NCBI RefSeq assembly: GCF_003319105.1
Contig: NZ_QOHH01000009.1
Location: 124,001 to 188,000, forward strand
Reading direction: 5' to 3'
DNA: 64,000 nucleotides
Source: Blastococcus sp. TF02-09
GTDB taxonomy: Bacteria; Actinomycetota; Actinomycetes; Mycobacteriales; Geodermatophilaceae
Shown in pieces: positions 16,626 through 25,171 of this stretch (positions are counted from its first letter, which is position 1; each line of letters starts with the position of its first letter). The translations under genes and the position numbers were made by a program. Under the pieces are notes generated by a model that had not been told where the DNA came from, searched no databases, and saw nothing but the letters and a program-made list of their open reading frames with translations.

Positions 16626-17786
16626 ATGAGCAACCCGTTGACACTGGCGCCCGCACCGCGGTCCGAGGCCGCCGAGCGGGTGCGGGCCGAGGTCCGGGAC
16701 TTCCTCGCCGAGGAGCTGGCCGCGGGTTCCTTCCGCACCCACGTGGACACCTGGCTGTCCGGCGTCGACCCGGAGTTCTCCCGCAAGCTCGGCGAGCGCG
16801 GCTGGCTGGGCATGACCTGGCCGAAGGAGTACGGCGGCCACGAGCGCTCGGCGATGGAGCGCTACGCCGTCACCGAGGAGCTGCTGGCCGCCGGCGCGCC
16901 GGTCGCGGCGCACTGGATCGCCGACCGGCAGTCCGGCCCGAACCTGCTGCAGTACGGCACGGAGAAGCAGCGGCAGGAGATCCTGCCGCGCATCGCCCGC
17001 GGCGAGTGCTACTTCGTCATCGGGATGAGCGAGCCGGACTCCGGGTCGGACCTCGCCTCGATCCGCACGCGGGCGACGCGCAACGAGGCCGGCGACTTCG
17101 TGGTCAACGGCGCCAAGGTGTGGACGTCGAACGCGCACGTCTCCCACTACGGCATCGTGCTGGTGCGCACCGCGCCCGTGGACACGAGCAACCGGCACGC
17201 GGGCATGTCGCAGCTGCTCGTCGACCTCTCGCTGCCCGGCATCACGATCAACCCGATCCGCATCCTCGACGGCGGGCACCACTTCAACGAGGTCGTGTTC
17301 AAGGACGTCGTCGTCCCCGCCGACATGCTGCTCGGCGAGGAGGGCAACGGCTGGCACCAGGTGACCGCGGAGCTGGCCTTCGAGCGGTCCGGGCCGGAGC
17401 GGTTCCTGTCGACCTATCCACTGATCGCCGAGTTCGGCCGGCGGGTGGCGGAGACGCAGGACCCCGCCGGACTCGCGGCACTCGGCCGGCTGTCGGCGCG
17501 GGTGCTCGCGCTGCGCCAGATGTCGCTGCGCATCGCGGCGGCGCTGGACCGCGGCGAGCTGCCCAACATCCCCGCGGCCCTGGTCAAGGACGTGGGGACG
17601 ACGTTCGAGGCCGACGTCATCGAGGAGGTCCGGAAGGTGGTCGACGTGCTGCCCTCGCTAGAGTCGCCGGACCCGCTGGCGCGGGCGCTGGCCGAGGCGC
17701 AGCTGCACCAGCCGGGCTTCACGCTGCGCGGCGGCACCAACGAGATCCTGCGCGGGATCGTGGCACGAGGATTGGGCCTGCGATGA
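16626..17786 (+). CDS. Acyl-CoA dehydrogenase, first of a coupled pair
   Basis: 386 residues from ATG 16626. Acyl-CoA dehydrogenase fold: N-terminal helices (WLGMTWPKEYGG), middle domain (FVIGMSEPDSGSDLASIRT, flavin and substrate binding; VNGAKVWTSNA), and C-terminal four-helix domain ending LRGGTNEILRGIVARGLGL. It uses FAD to form 2-enoyl-CoA. The following gene is a second, shorter acyl-CoA dehydrogenase overlapping by ATGA. In actinobacteria such adjacent pairs (for example FadE26/FadE27 types) often form alpha2beta2 heterotetramers acting on bulky substrates such as steroid side chains; that function is inference here. Confidence 0.88.
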   Translation: MSNPLTLAPAPRSEAAERVRAEVRDFLAEELAAGSFRTHVDTWLSGVDPEFSRKLGERGWLGMTWPKEYGGHERSAMERYAVTEELLAAGAPVAAHWIADRQSGPNLLQYGTEKQRQEILPRIARGECYFVIGMSEPDSGSDLASIRTRATRNEAGDFVVNGAKVWTSNAHVSHYGIVLVRTAPVDTSNRHAGMSQLLVDLSLPGITINPIRILDGGHHFNEVVFKDVVVPADMLLGEEGNGWHQVTAELAFERSGPERFLSTYPLIAEFGRRVAETQDPAGLAALGRLSARVLALRQMSLRIAAALDRGELPNIPAALVKDVGTTFEADVIEEVRKVVDVLPSLESPDPLARALAEAQLHQPGFTLRGGTNEILRGIVARGLGLR

Positions 17787-18847
17787 GTGATCAGGACCTG
17801 GTGGTCGAGACCGTCCGCGGTCTGCTGGCGAAGCACGAGCCGTTCGACCCGACGCCCGAGCGCCGGTGGGACGCCCCGCTGTGGACCGCGCTGGCCGAGA
17901 ACGGGCTGACCGGGGTCGGTCTGCCCGAAGAGGCCGGGGGCTCCGGGGGCGACCTGGCCGACGCCGTGGCGATCGTCCGGACGCTGACCGCGGGGGCCGG
18001 TGCGGTGCCGGTGGCCGAGCACCTCCTGTTCGCCGGCCCGGCCGTGGTGGCCGCGGACCTCGACCTCCCGCCGGTCGAGGAGCCGATGACCTTCGCCCTC
18101 GGTCCGGCGGTCACCGCGCACGCGTCGGACGACGGCGACGGGCCCGGGCGGTTCACCCTCAGCGGCACGGTCACCGACGTGGCGTGGAGCGGCGCGGCCC
18201 GGCACCTCGTCGTCCTGGCCGCCGGGGCCGCGGGGCCGGTGCTGGCGCTCGTCGACGTCGCGGGCTCCGAGGCGACGGACGCGGCGAACCTCGCGGGGGA
18301 GCCGCGCGGCTCCCTGGTGCTGGACGACGTGGCGGCCTCGGGTGCGCTGCTGACCTCGGCGCAGGTGGACGAGCTGAAGGCCCGCTTCGCGCTGACGCGG
18401 TCGGTGCAGCTGGCGGCGGCGCTGGAGCAGGTGCTGGCCTGGACGGTGCAGTACGCGGGGGAGCGGCAGCAGTTCGGCCGGGCCCTGGCGAAGTTCCAGG
18501 CCATCCAGATGGAGCTCGCCGAGATGGCGGGCGAGGTGACGGCGGTGACCGCGCTGACCGACGCCGCGGTGCAGGCGCTGGCCCACGGCGACGCCACCTT
18601 CCCCCTCGCTGCGGCGGCGGCCAAGGTGCGCGCCGGGGCGGCGGTGGAGGTCGTCGCCCGGCTGGCCCACCAGGTGCACGGGGCCATCGGGTTCACCCAG
18701 GAGCACAAGCTGCACCACCTGACCAAGCGGCTGTGGTCGTGGCGGGACGAGGCCGGCAGCGAGCTGTACTGGTCGCGCGTGCTGGCCGAGGGGCTGCTGG
18801 CCGAGGGGCCGGACGGTCTCTGGCCGGCGCTCACGCGGGCGGTCTGA
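17783..18847 (+). CDS. Acyl-CoA dehydrogenase, second (shorter) subunit of the pair
   Basis: 354 residues; ATG overlaps the preceding stop (ATGA). It is recognised by LTGVGLPEEAGGSGG near the N-terminus, LAWTVQYAGERQQFGRALAKFQAIQMELAEM in the C-terminal domain and VHGAIGFTQEHKLH. The middle domain is degenerate relative to the first subunit and lacks its SEPDSGSD segment, as expected for the partner subunit of a heteromeric dehydrogenase. The QFGR region helps hold FAD at the subunit interface. It should act with the upstream protein. A short inverted repeat spans the stop codon. Confidence 0.85.
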   Translation: MSDQDLVVETVRGLLAKHEPFDPTPERRWDAPLWTALAENGLTGVGLPEEAGGSGGDLADAVAIVRTLTAGAGAVPVAEHLLFAGPAVVAADLDLPPVEEPMTFALGPAVTAHASDDGDGPGRFTLSGTVTDVAWSGAARHLVVLAAGAAGPVLALVDVAGSEATDAANLAGEPRGSLVLDDVAASGALLTSAQVDELKARFALTRSVQLAAALEQVLAWTVQYAGERQQFGRALAKFQAIQMELAEMAGEVTAVTALTDAAVQALAHGDATFPLAAAAAKVRAGAAVEVVARLAHQVHGAIGFTQEHKLHHLTKRLWSWRDEAGSELYWSRVLAEGLLAEGPDGLWPALTRAV

Positions 18848-18882
18848 CCGCCTGCTCCTCTTGCTCAACAAGGGCTGGTCGC

Positions 18883-19959
18883 TCAGCCGGCGAGCTCCCG
18901 GGGAACGCACGCGGGCGGGGCGAGCCCGGCGCCGGCGCACCACTGCTGGACGGCGGCCTCGTCGGGGAACCCCTGCGCGGCGACGGTGAGCCACCAGCCG
19001 TCGTCCAGCTCGTCCGCGATGACGTCGTCGCCCCGGAGGAGCAGCACCGGCAGCACCCCGGCCCGGTCGCGGTGCCGCGCCGAGTAGCCGGTGGCCGCCG
19101 CGTCGTCGGCGATCTCGGCGGCGTCCAGCTGCGGCACCCAGCGCCCGGCGAGGTCGTCGGCCGCGGCGGCGTCGTCGGCCCGGATGCTGAGCAGGCCCGC
19201 GACGTCCTGCGGCGGACCGGCCGGCCCCAGCCCCTCGGCCTGCACGTGGGCGACGGTCGCGCCGCCGACGAGCAGCACCACGGCCAGCACCGCCCCGCCG
19301 AGCGCGGTGCTCGCCGCACCGCCGGCGCCGGAGCCCGCGTCGCCGTCCCCGTCGGGGGCGCGCGACTGGGCGGTGCCGGCGACCGCCAGACCGAACGCGA
19401 GCAGGCAGACGATCACCACCGGCAGCAGGTCCCAGAGCCGGCCGTTGACGACGTCGAGGGTGGCCCACGCCGCTCGCGCGGTGGTCACCGCCAGCACCAG
19501 TCCGAGGGCGCCGACGACGAGGCCGGGCAGCCGGACGCCGACGACGGCCACGACCACGAGCACCAGGGCCACGACGCCGGCGAGCAGCGCCACCCACGAC
19601 GGCCAGAACCACGGCTCGCCGCCGCCGGGCCAGGTGGTGGCGGCGCTGCGGGCGGCTGCCGCGGCCCGGCGGGGGACGTCGTAGTCGAGCCGGTCGAGGA
19701 CGGCGGGAGCGAGGAACAGGCCGAGCAGCAGCCCGGCGGCCAGGAGCAGCTGGCCGCCGGCGCGGTGCCGGCCCAGCGGGTACCCGGCTCGCAGGGCGAA
19801 GCGCCGCCGCTTCGTCGCCGCGGGCGCCTCGTCCACCGTGGTCGCCGTGGCTCCCTCGCCGGTGGGCTCGGTCGGCCGGTCCGGTTGGTCGGTGGTCGGC
19901 GCGGGCTCCGGTGCCGGTGCGGCGTTCCGGTCGGGGGTCTGGGGCTCGCCCGTGCTCAT
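18883..19959 (-). CDS. Multi-helix membrane protein of unknown function
   Basis: 358 residues from ATG 19959, overlapping the stop of the double-ABM gene by 4 nt (ATGA), so probably translationally coupled. Residues 1-50 are Pro/Thr/Glu-rich and cytoplasmic-looking. Hydrophobic helices follow at about 70-85, 118-138, 142-160, 175-195 and 220-240. The last 120 residues form a soluble domain, probably extracytoplasmic, with a cysteine pair (WCAGAGLAPPACVP) near the end. No family recognised. A close structural analogy can be drawn with the duplicated genes at 23.5 and 25.3 kb (membrane helices then a Cys-containing outer domain), but I see no sequence match. Confidence 0.65.
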   Translation of the reverse strand: MSTGEPQTPDRNAAPAPEPAPTTDQPDRPTEPTGEGATATTVDEAPAATKRRRFALRAGYPLGRHRAGGQLLLAAGLLLGLFLAPAVLDRLDYDVPRRAAAAARSAATTWPGGGEPWFWPSWVALLAGVVALVLVVVAVVGVRLPGLVVGALGLVLAVTTARAAWATLDVVNGRLWDLLPVVIVCLLAFGLAVAGTAQSRAPDGDGDAGSGAGGAASTALGGAVLAVVLLVGGATVAHVQAEGLGPAGPPQDVAGLLSIRADDAAAADDLAGRWVPQLDAAEIADDAAATGYSARHRDRAGVLPVLLLRGDDVIADELDDGWWLTVAAQGFPDEAAVQQWCAGAGLAPPACVPRELAG

Positions 19960-20576
19960 ACCGTCTCGGGGACGCGCAGGTGGGCGAGGACCAGGTCGAA
20001 CGTCGCCTCGTCGGTGACCTCGCCGCCGTGCTGCCGGCCGAGCTCCTCGAGCAGCGGGTTCAGCTGCGTCCTCGCCGCGTCCAGGCCGGCGTCGTCGGTG
20101 AAGGTCACCGCGGTGGCGCTGGTGCCCTGGGCGAGGTCGGCCATGACGCTGACGCTGCAGAACCCGGGCACATCGGTCAGGCGCGGCACGATGCTCTCGG
20201 CGTAGGCGTCCAGCGTGGCGTGCAGGCGGGACGGGTCGGTGCGGCACCAGGTGACCCGGCTGCGGGCGCCCTCGGGTGCGCTCCGCTCCCGGTGCAGCAG
20301 GCTGATCCGCCACTCCGCGGGCGCGGCCGGGCTCTGCAGGACGTCGGCGATCCGGGCGCGGATGCCGCGCATCTCCGAGCCGCTGCGGCGCAGCGCGGTG
20401 AGGTCCTCGAAGGAGCTGGTGATGATCGACCGGCCCGAGGCGCGGTCGGCGAGCATCGAGATGCCGACGAAGCCGTCCATGCCCATGAGGGCCGGCATGG
20501 CCCGGTCGCGGACGTAGCGGACGGCGTCGTCGATCCGGTGCGGATCGCCGTGGAAGCTGGTCGAGCGTGCATACAT
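19956..20576 (-). CDS. Double ABM-domain (dimeric alpha/beta barrel) protein, copy 1
   Basis: 206 residues from ATG 20576. Two similar halves each follow the antibiotic-biosynthesis-monooxygenase-like ferredoxin-fold pattern: residues 1-100 (MYARSTSFHGDPHRIDDAVRY ... GFVGISMLADRASGRSIITSSFED) and 110-206 (VTWCRTDPSRLHATLDAY ... GFCSVSVMADLAQGTSATAVTF). Two further copies lie at 33.2 and 41.7 kb with the same MYAR-T start and LRVPE ending. Members of this fold bind small hydrophobic ligands or heme; no catalytic residues can be named. It is coupled to the downstream membrane protein gene by an ATGA overlap. Confidence 0.7.
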   Translation of the reverse strand: MYARSTSFHGDPHRIDDAVRYVRDRAMPALMGMDGFVGISMLADRASGRSIITSSFEDLTALRRSGSEMRGIRARIADVLQSPAAPAEWRISLLHRERSAPEGARSRVTWCRTDPSRLHATLDAYAESIVPRLTDVPGFCSVSVMADLAQGTSATAVTFTDDAGLDAARTQLNPLLEELGRQHGGEVTDEATFDLVLAHLRVPETV

Positions 20577-20640
20577 GCGCAGTCCCCCCTCGGACACCGG
20601 CGAGAACGCGGAAGGCCCCCGCCGCCGCGCACACTGTGAC
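20577..20640 (-). promoter_or_regulatory. Leader region of double-ABM copy 1, partly shared with copies 2 and 3
   Basis: Read on the minus strand it holds a GC-rich GCGGCGGCGGGGGCC block, then TGTCCGAGGGGGG as ribosome binding region ahead of the ATG. The order (GCGGCG block, GC box, T-C-C-G and purine-rich stretch) resembles the leaders of the other two copies but is the least conserved of the three. Confidence 0.35.
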
Positions 20641-20677
20641 GCAGCACACCCCTCGGGGGCCAGTCGAGCGAGTGCGG

Positions 20678-21409
20678 TCAGACGGCCCGGACGTTGGCGA
20701 CCGCGACGGCCATGCTGTACCCGATGGGCCCCTCGGTGTCGTGCATCGTGCAGTGCCCCACCGCCACGCCGTCGTCGCTGGCGTGGCCGCCGGACTCCAG
20801 ACCGATGTGGACGCCCACCGGGTCGCGGCCGAGGACCAGCGTGTAGTCGGCGTTGATGAACTCGAGCTCGTCGTGGCTGCGGTGCGCCAGCGGGCTGGCC
20901 ATGTCGGCGGCGAGCACCACGCGGACGAACGGGGACAACGTCTCGCCGTCCACCAGCGGGCTCTTCTCCTGCACCCACATCCGGCGGCGGGACGGGTCGT
21001 CGCCGAACTCGGTGACCGAGCGGCGCATGGTGTCGGGGTCGGGTGCGTCCCAGGCCGGCGTCCGGGTCGGGACCGGGCTCGGCGGCTGCTGGCCGCGGCG
21101 CAGCTGCACCGCGCTCGCCCGGGCGACCGCCCCGACGCTGCTGGTGACGGTCGCCTCGGTGACGCGGATCCGGCGCCCGTCCCGGACGACGACGCTGCTC
21201 ACCTGCACCGGCTCGAACGGGGCGTTGCGGAACATGTCGACGGTGACCCGGCTGAACTGGAACCCGGGGTCGCCGTACGCCATCTCGAGCTCGCGGGCCA
21301 GCAGACCGCCCAGCAGGCGGCCGTGGATCATGCCCGGCACCCACCAGCTCCGGGCGGTCTCGCCGGGGACGAAGCCCTCGTCGGTCGGCGTGAAGTAGGC
21401 CGGCCGCAT
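20678..21409 (-). CDS. Thioesterase-family (TesB-like double hotdog) protein, copy B
   Basis: 243 residues, ATG 21409 sharing its A with the stop of the gene ahead (TGATG). N-terminal hotdog: PGMIHGRLLGGLLARELE and FSRVTVDMFRNAPFEPV, then IRVTEATVTSSVGAVARASAVQLRRG. C-terminal hotdog: VRVVLAADMASPL and ELEFINADYTLVLGRDPVG. The pattern is that of actinobacterial 'thioesterase family proteins' that hydrolyse acyl-CoA in the cytosol. It is a tandem duplicate of the gene directly upstream and is about 60-65% identical by eye. Substrate unknown. Confidence 0.78.
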   Translation of the reverse strand: MRPAYFTPTDEGFVPGETARSWWVPGMIHGRLLGGLLARELEMAYGDPGFQFSRVTVDMFRNAPFEPVQVSSVVVRDGRRIRVTEATVTSSVGAVARASAVQLRRGQQPPSPVPTRTPAWDAPDPDTMRRSVTEFGDDPSRRRMWVQEKSPLVDGETLSPFVRVVLAADMASPLAHRSHDELEFINADYTLVLGRDPVGVHIGLESGGHASDDGVAVGHCTMHDTEGPIGYSMAVAVANVRAV

Positions 21410-22146
21410 CAGACCGTCCGCACGTTGGCGACGGCGATGGTCATGCTGAAGCCGATCGGCCCCTTCACGTCGTGCATCGTCGCGTGCCCCACCGCGACGC
21501 CGTCCTCGCTGACGTGGCCGCCGGCGGCCAGGCCGATGTGCTCGCCGACCGGATCGCGGCTCAGCGCGAGCGTGTAGTCGGCGTTGATGAACTCGAGCTC
21601 GCTCTCGCCGCGGTGGGCCACCGGGCTGCCCTCGTCGGCGGCGAGCGCGGCGCGGACGAAGGGGGTGAGCTCTTCGCCGGCCACCAGCGGGCGGTCCGCG
21701 CGGATCCACATGCCCCGGCGGGAGTGGTCGCCGTCGGGGGCGAAGCCGAAGTACGGATCGGTGATGCCCGTGGGGTCGGGGGCGTCCCAGGCCGGCGTGC
21801 GCGTGGGCACCTCGCCGGGTGGCTGCTCGCCCCGGCGCAGCTGCACCGCGCTGGCCCGGGCGACGACGCCGACGCTGGTCAGCACCGACGCCTCGGTGAC
21901 CCGGATGCGACGACCCTCGCGGATCACCTGGGTGCTGAGCTCGACCGGCTCGAACGGGGCGTTGCGGAACAGGTCGACGGTCAGCCGGGTGAACTGGAAC
22001 TCGGGCGAGCCGAACGCGGTGTCCAGCGCGCGGGCCAGCAGGCCGCCGAGCAGCGGGCCGCTGAGCATGCCGGGCGTCCACCAGCTGCGGGCGTCCTCGT
22101 CGGGGACGAAGCGGCCGTCGGTCAGCGTGAAGAAGGCGGGCCGCAC
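21409..22146 (-). CDS. Thioesterase-family (TesB-like double hotdog) protein, copy A
   Basis: 245 residues from GTG 22146. Same two hotdog halves as its downstream neighbour (PGMLSGPLLGGLLARALD, FTRLTVDLFRNAPFEPV, ELEFINADYTLALSRDPVG). The two copies differ mainly between residues 115 and 150, the linker between halves, which may alter substrate choice. Tandem arrangement with TGATG coupling shows an in situ duplication. It is 130 nt downstream of the glutathionyl-hydroquinone-reductase-like gene on the same strand. Confidence 0.78.
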   Translation of the reverse strand: MRPAFFTLTDGRFVPDEDARSWWTPGMLSGPLLGGLLARALDTAFGSPEFQFTRLTVDLFRNAPFEPVELSTQVIREGRRIRVTEASVLTSVGVVARASAVQLRRGEQPPGEVPTRTPAWDAPDPTGITDPYFGFAPDGDHSRRGMWIRADRPLVAGEELTPFVRAALAADEGSPVAHRGESELEFINADYTLALSRDPVGEHIGLAAGGHVSEDGVAVGHATMHDVKGPIGFSMTIAVANVRTV

Positions 22147-22275
22147 GAGCAGGCTCCTCAGGGTGGTGCGAGGACCGGGTCGGGCCCTCCGGGAGACGGG
22201 ATCGCCGGTGCTCGACGTCCCGGGCGACTCTACCTGCGCCCGTCCGCGGCCCCGGCGTCCCGATCCCGTCCGGGC

Positions 22276-23313
22276 TCAGCGGTGCGGGATGCCCCCGGGG
22301 CCGTGGTCGGCGGGCACCCGCTCGCCCTCCGGCGTCGGCCCCGGCGGGGTGCCGTCGCCGAACGGGGAGCCGCCGAGCTCCTCGCGGCCGTGCGGCGTCA
22401 GCCAGACCGAGGTGTCGGGGCCCGCCGGGATGATCTGCGTCGGGTTGATGTCGGCGTGGACGACGTAGTAGTGCTCCTTGATCTGCGGGAAGTCTGTCGT
22501 GTCGCCGAAGCCGGGGGTCTGGAACAGGTCGCGCGCGTAGCCCCACAGCGCGCGGAACTCGGTCAGCTTCTGCCGGTTGGTCTTGAAGTGGCCGTGGTAG
22601 ACGGCGTCGAAGCGGGCCAGCGTGGTGAACAGCCGGACGTCGGCCTCGGTGATCGTGTCGCCCATGAGATAGCGGCGGTCGGTCAGCCGCTCCTCGAGCC
22701 AGTCCAGCGCGGTGAACAGCCGCTGGTAGGCCTTGTCGTAGGCGCGCTGCGAGCCGGAGAAGCCGCAGCGGTACACCCCGTTGTTGACCTCGGTGTAGAC
22801 GCGCTGCATGACCTCGCCCATCTCGTCGCGCAGCTTCTCGGGGTAGAGGTCGGGGGCGCCGTCGCGGTGGAACTGCGGCCACTCGGTGGAGAAGTCCAGG
22901 GTGATCTGCGGGAAGTCGTTGGTGACGACGGCCTTGCTCGGGATGTCGACGACGGCGGGCACCGTGATGCCCTTCGGGTACTCGGGATCGCGGGCGAAGT
23001 AGGCCTCCTGCAGCCGCTCGTAGCCCAGCACCGGGTCGCGGCCGCCGGGGTCGAGGTCGAAGGTCCAGCTGCGCTCGTCGTGCGTCGGGCCGCACAGCCC
23101 CATCGAGATCGCGGACTCCAGGCCGAGCAGCCGCCGCACGATGATCGTCCGGTTGGCCCACGGGCAGGCGCGGGCGGCGATCAGCCGGTAGCGGCCCGCC
23201 TCCACCGGCCAGCCGTCGCGCCCGTCGGCGGTGATCCGGTCGCTGATGTAGGTCGTGTCCCGCTTGAACTCCTGCTCGACGTAACCCGATCCGCTGGTGC
23301 TCTGCTCGCTCAC
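22276..23313 (-). CDS. Glutathionyl-hydroquinone-reductase-like GST (Xi class)
   Basis: 345 residues from GTG 23313 (GAGGAC just upstream). Thioredoxin-fold N-terminus with the catalytic Cys in ARACPWANR, followed by GLSESAI-type helix LGLESAISMGLCGPTHDE. The VPAVVD cis-Pro region and TNDFPQI follow, and then an alpha-helical C-terminal domain (NNGVYRCGFSGSQRAYDKAYQRLFTALDWLEERL, ADVRLFTTLARFDAVYHGHFK). These are Xi-class signatures; such enzymes reduce thiol-hydroquinone adducts. Most actinobacteria make mycothiol rather than glutathione, so the natural thiol may be mycothiol (inference). The last 40 residues are Pro/Gly-rich. Confidence 0.85.
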   Translation of the reverse strand: MSEQSTSGSGYVEQEFKRDTTYISDRITADGRDGWPVEAGRYRLIAARACPWANRTIIVRRLLGLESAISMGLCGPTHDERSWTFDLDPGGRDPVLGYERLQEAYFARDPEYPKGITVPAVVDIPSKAVVTNDFPQITLDFSTEWPQFHRDGAPDLYPEKLRDEMGEVMQRVYTEVNNGVYRCGFSGSQRAYDKAYQRLFTALDWLEERLTDRRYLMGDTITEADVRLFTTLARFDAVYHGHFKTNRQKLTEFRALWGYARDLFQTPGFGDTTDFPQIKEHYYVVHADINPTQIIPAGPDTSVWLTPHGREELGGSPFGDGTPPGPTPEGERVPADHGPGGIPHR

Positions 23314-23378
23314 GTCCTCATGCTCCCCGACCTGCGTCGACGGTGCAGTCCGGTGGTCGGTGCAGCCGTTACCGGGGT

Positions 23379-24363
23379 CCTCGGCCCGGATGGTTGACCC
23401 GCCGTCCTCCCTGGCCCAGGCTGTCGCCGCGCGGCGGGACGGACCGCCAGCGGACGGAGGTTCCCCGCCTTGACCAGCGAGTTCGGCCCTCCGTCGTCCG
23501 GTCCGCCCCAGGGGTGGGGCCCGCCCGGGTACGGGCCGCCCGGCGGGCCCTGGTACCCGCAGCCGTACAGCGGTCCGCCGTCGCCGCCGCAGGACCCGCC
23601 GAGCCGGCGTACGACCGTCCTCGTCACCGCCTTCTTCGGCCTCTTCGGCCTGATCCCGGCGACGCGGCACAGTAGGCAGGCAGAACAGCTCGGGGTCTCC
23701 GGCAGCCGGTACTACACCGCGTTCGCTCTCACCCTGGCCGCCAGCGCGCTGACGTGGACGCTCGTCGCCGCTCTCCTGGTCACGGTGGTCCGGGTCGGAG
23801 CGCCGGCCGAGTCACTCGCTGCTCCCACGGACGACGTCGACCTGGACAAGGCCAAGGGCCAGCAGGTCGAGGGGGAGTGGACGGTCGAGGGGCTGGCGTG
23901 GGTGCTCGAAGGGTTCGCCGACGACGAGTACGGCGGGGACGGCGTCGACTACGGGTTCGACGACACCGTGGGAGCCCTGATGCCGTGCGGCGGCTACGGG
24001 CAGGAGCTGGCGCCGGACCTCCTCGACACGACCCTGGGCGGCTACAGCTCGATCGCCTCCGCGCAGATCCTCCCCGACGCCCGGGCCGCCGAGCGCGAGC
24101 TCGCGCGGCAGGCCGAGATCGTCCAAGGTTGCACGGGCGGATACGAGCTGTTCGGCGAGGACGGCGCCACTGTCGACTGCTCGGCGTCGATCGAGACCCT
24201 GACGCCCGACGTCCGGTACCGGGTGGACTGCGACGACGGGGCCGGCACGTACTTCTACGCGATCTTCCGCTCCGACAACGCGGTGGTCACCGTCGCCGTC
24301 CCCGAGCGGGTGATGTTGGACATGATGCTGCCCCCGCTCATGAGCGAGCTCGACGTCGACTGA
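23379..24363 (+). repeat. Duplicated gene unit, copy 1 (leader plus membrane gene)
   Basis: The stretch beginning CCTCGGCCCGG, with its 90-nt leader (including TTGACC at 23394-23399, CAGGCTGTCGCCGC and CAGCGGACGGAGG) and the following reading frame, is repeated at 25172-26159. Leader and the first 110 codons are nearly identical; the rest is diverged. Confidence 0.8.
23470..24363 (+). CDS. Membrane protein with extracytoplasmic Cys domain, duplicate copy 1
   Basis: 297 residues from TTG 23470; the same TTG and upstream GGAGG are kept in copy 2, which supports this start. Residues 1-45 are Pro/Gly/Tyr-rich. A helix (TTVLVTAFFGLFGLIPA) is at about 49-65, then a short loop HSRQAEQLGVSGSRYY and a second helix at about 82-108. 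Residues 110-297 form an acidic outer domain with cysteines (MPCGGYG, QGCTGGYE, VDCSAS, VDCDDG) likely to form disulfides. The recurring segment LGGY-IASAQILPDARAAERELARQ suggests a PknH-sensor-like or similar extracellular fold, but I cannot confirm that. Function unknown. Confidence 0.65.
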   Translation: MTSEFGPPSSGPPQGWGPPGYGPPGGPWYPQPYSGPPSPPQDPPSRRTTVLVTAFFGLFGLIPATRHSRQAEQLGVSGSRYYTAFALTLAASALTWTLVAALLVTVVRVGAPAESLAAPTDDVDLDKAKGQQVEGEWTVEGLAWVLEGFADDEYGGDGVDYGFDDTVGALMPCGGYGQELAPDLLDTTLGGYSSIASAQILPDARAAERELARQAEIVQGCTGGYELFGEDGATVDCSASIETLTPDVRYRVDCDDGAGTYFYAIFRSDNAVVTVAVPERVMLDMMLPPLMSELDVD

Positions 24364-24445
24364 CTGTGAGGCTGGCCGGGTCGGCCGAGCGCGTGGGCGG
24401 AAGGTCTTTCCGGTCGGTCGACCGGGTCGAGGGCGGGCGACGACG

Positions 24446-25051
24446 TCAGGCCGGGTTGCCCAGCGGTGGGTGCTCCAGCACGCGTGGCTTGTACTCGACC
24501 AGCTGGATGCCGCCCTCGAAGGTGCGGTGGTCGATCATCTCCAGGGCGACGTCCGGATAGCCGTCGTAGATGCGTTCCTCTCCCGTGGCCCCGGTGATCA
24601 CCGGGAAGATCCCGACTCGGAAGCGGTCGACGAGTCCGGCTCGCAGCAAGGACCGGCACAGGCTGAGGCTGCCGATCGTGCTGAGGAGCCCTGAGTCGTT
24701 CTCCTTCATCGCCCGCACCGCCTCGACGGCGTCGCCGCGGACGAGTGTGCAGTTGGCCCACGCCGGCGGCTCGTCGAGCGAGGAGGAAAACACCACCTTG
24801 GCCGCGTGCGTGAGTCCGTCGACGGACGCCTCCTCCTCGGGCCTGAATTCGTCAGTGCCATCCGGCATCTCGCCCGCCGCGAAGCCCGACATCAGGCGGT
24901 AGGTGTGCGCCCCCATCAGGTAGGTGACCTCGGGCTGTTCCCCCAGCCATGCGAGGTAGTCCGGGCTCTCCAGGCCCCAGAACCCGGGCCAGCCCTTCCC
25001 CGACGCGCAGCTGTCGAGGGAGGTGATGAAGTCGATGAGAAGTTCGGCCAT
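24446..25051 (-). CDS. Dihydrofolate reductase / RibD C-terminal-like protein
   Basis: 201 residues from ATG 25051 (AAGGATCACC upstream). Typical of the actinobacterial 'dihydrofolate reductase family': MAELLIDFITSLD at the start, LMGAHTYRLMSGF, a KVVFSSSL strand, VEAVRAMKENDSGLLSTIGSLSLCRSLLRAGLVDRFRVGIFPVITG for NADPH binding, and a C-terminal beta strand region. These proteins are NADPH-dependent reductases of uncertain substrate and are rarely true DHFRs. The gene sits inside the duplicated unit, between copies 1 and 2, on the opposite strand. Convergent with copy 1 and divergent from copy 2. Confidence 0.8.
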   Translation of the reverse strand: MAELLIDFITSLDSCASGKGWPGFWGLESPDYLAWLGEQPEVTYLMGAHTYRLMSGFAAGEMPDGTDEFRPEEEASVDGLTHAAKVVFSSSLDEPPAWANCTLVRGDAVEAVRAMKENDSGLLSTIGSLSLCRSLLRAGLVDRFRVGIFPVITGATGEERIYDGYPDVALEMIDHRTFEGGIQLVEYKPRVLEHPPLGNPA

Positions 25052-25171
25052 GGTGATCCTTCCCTGGTCGTCAGGGGGTGGGACCAGTCGAGCCCCACGA
25101 AGTCATCGGTTGCTCTCGCCGGTCCAGCCGAGGTCGGTGCACGGCCCGGCCGGCGCCGAGGGCCACCAGAA

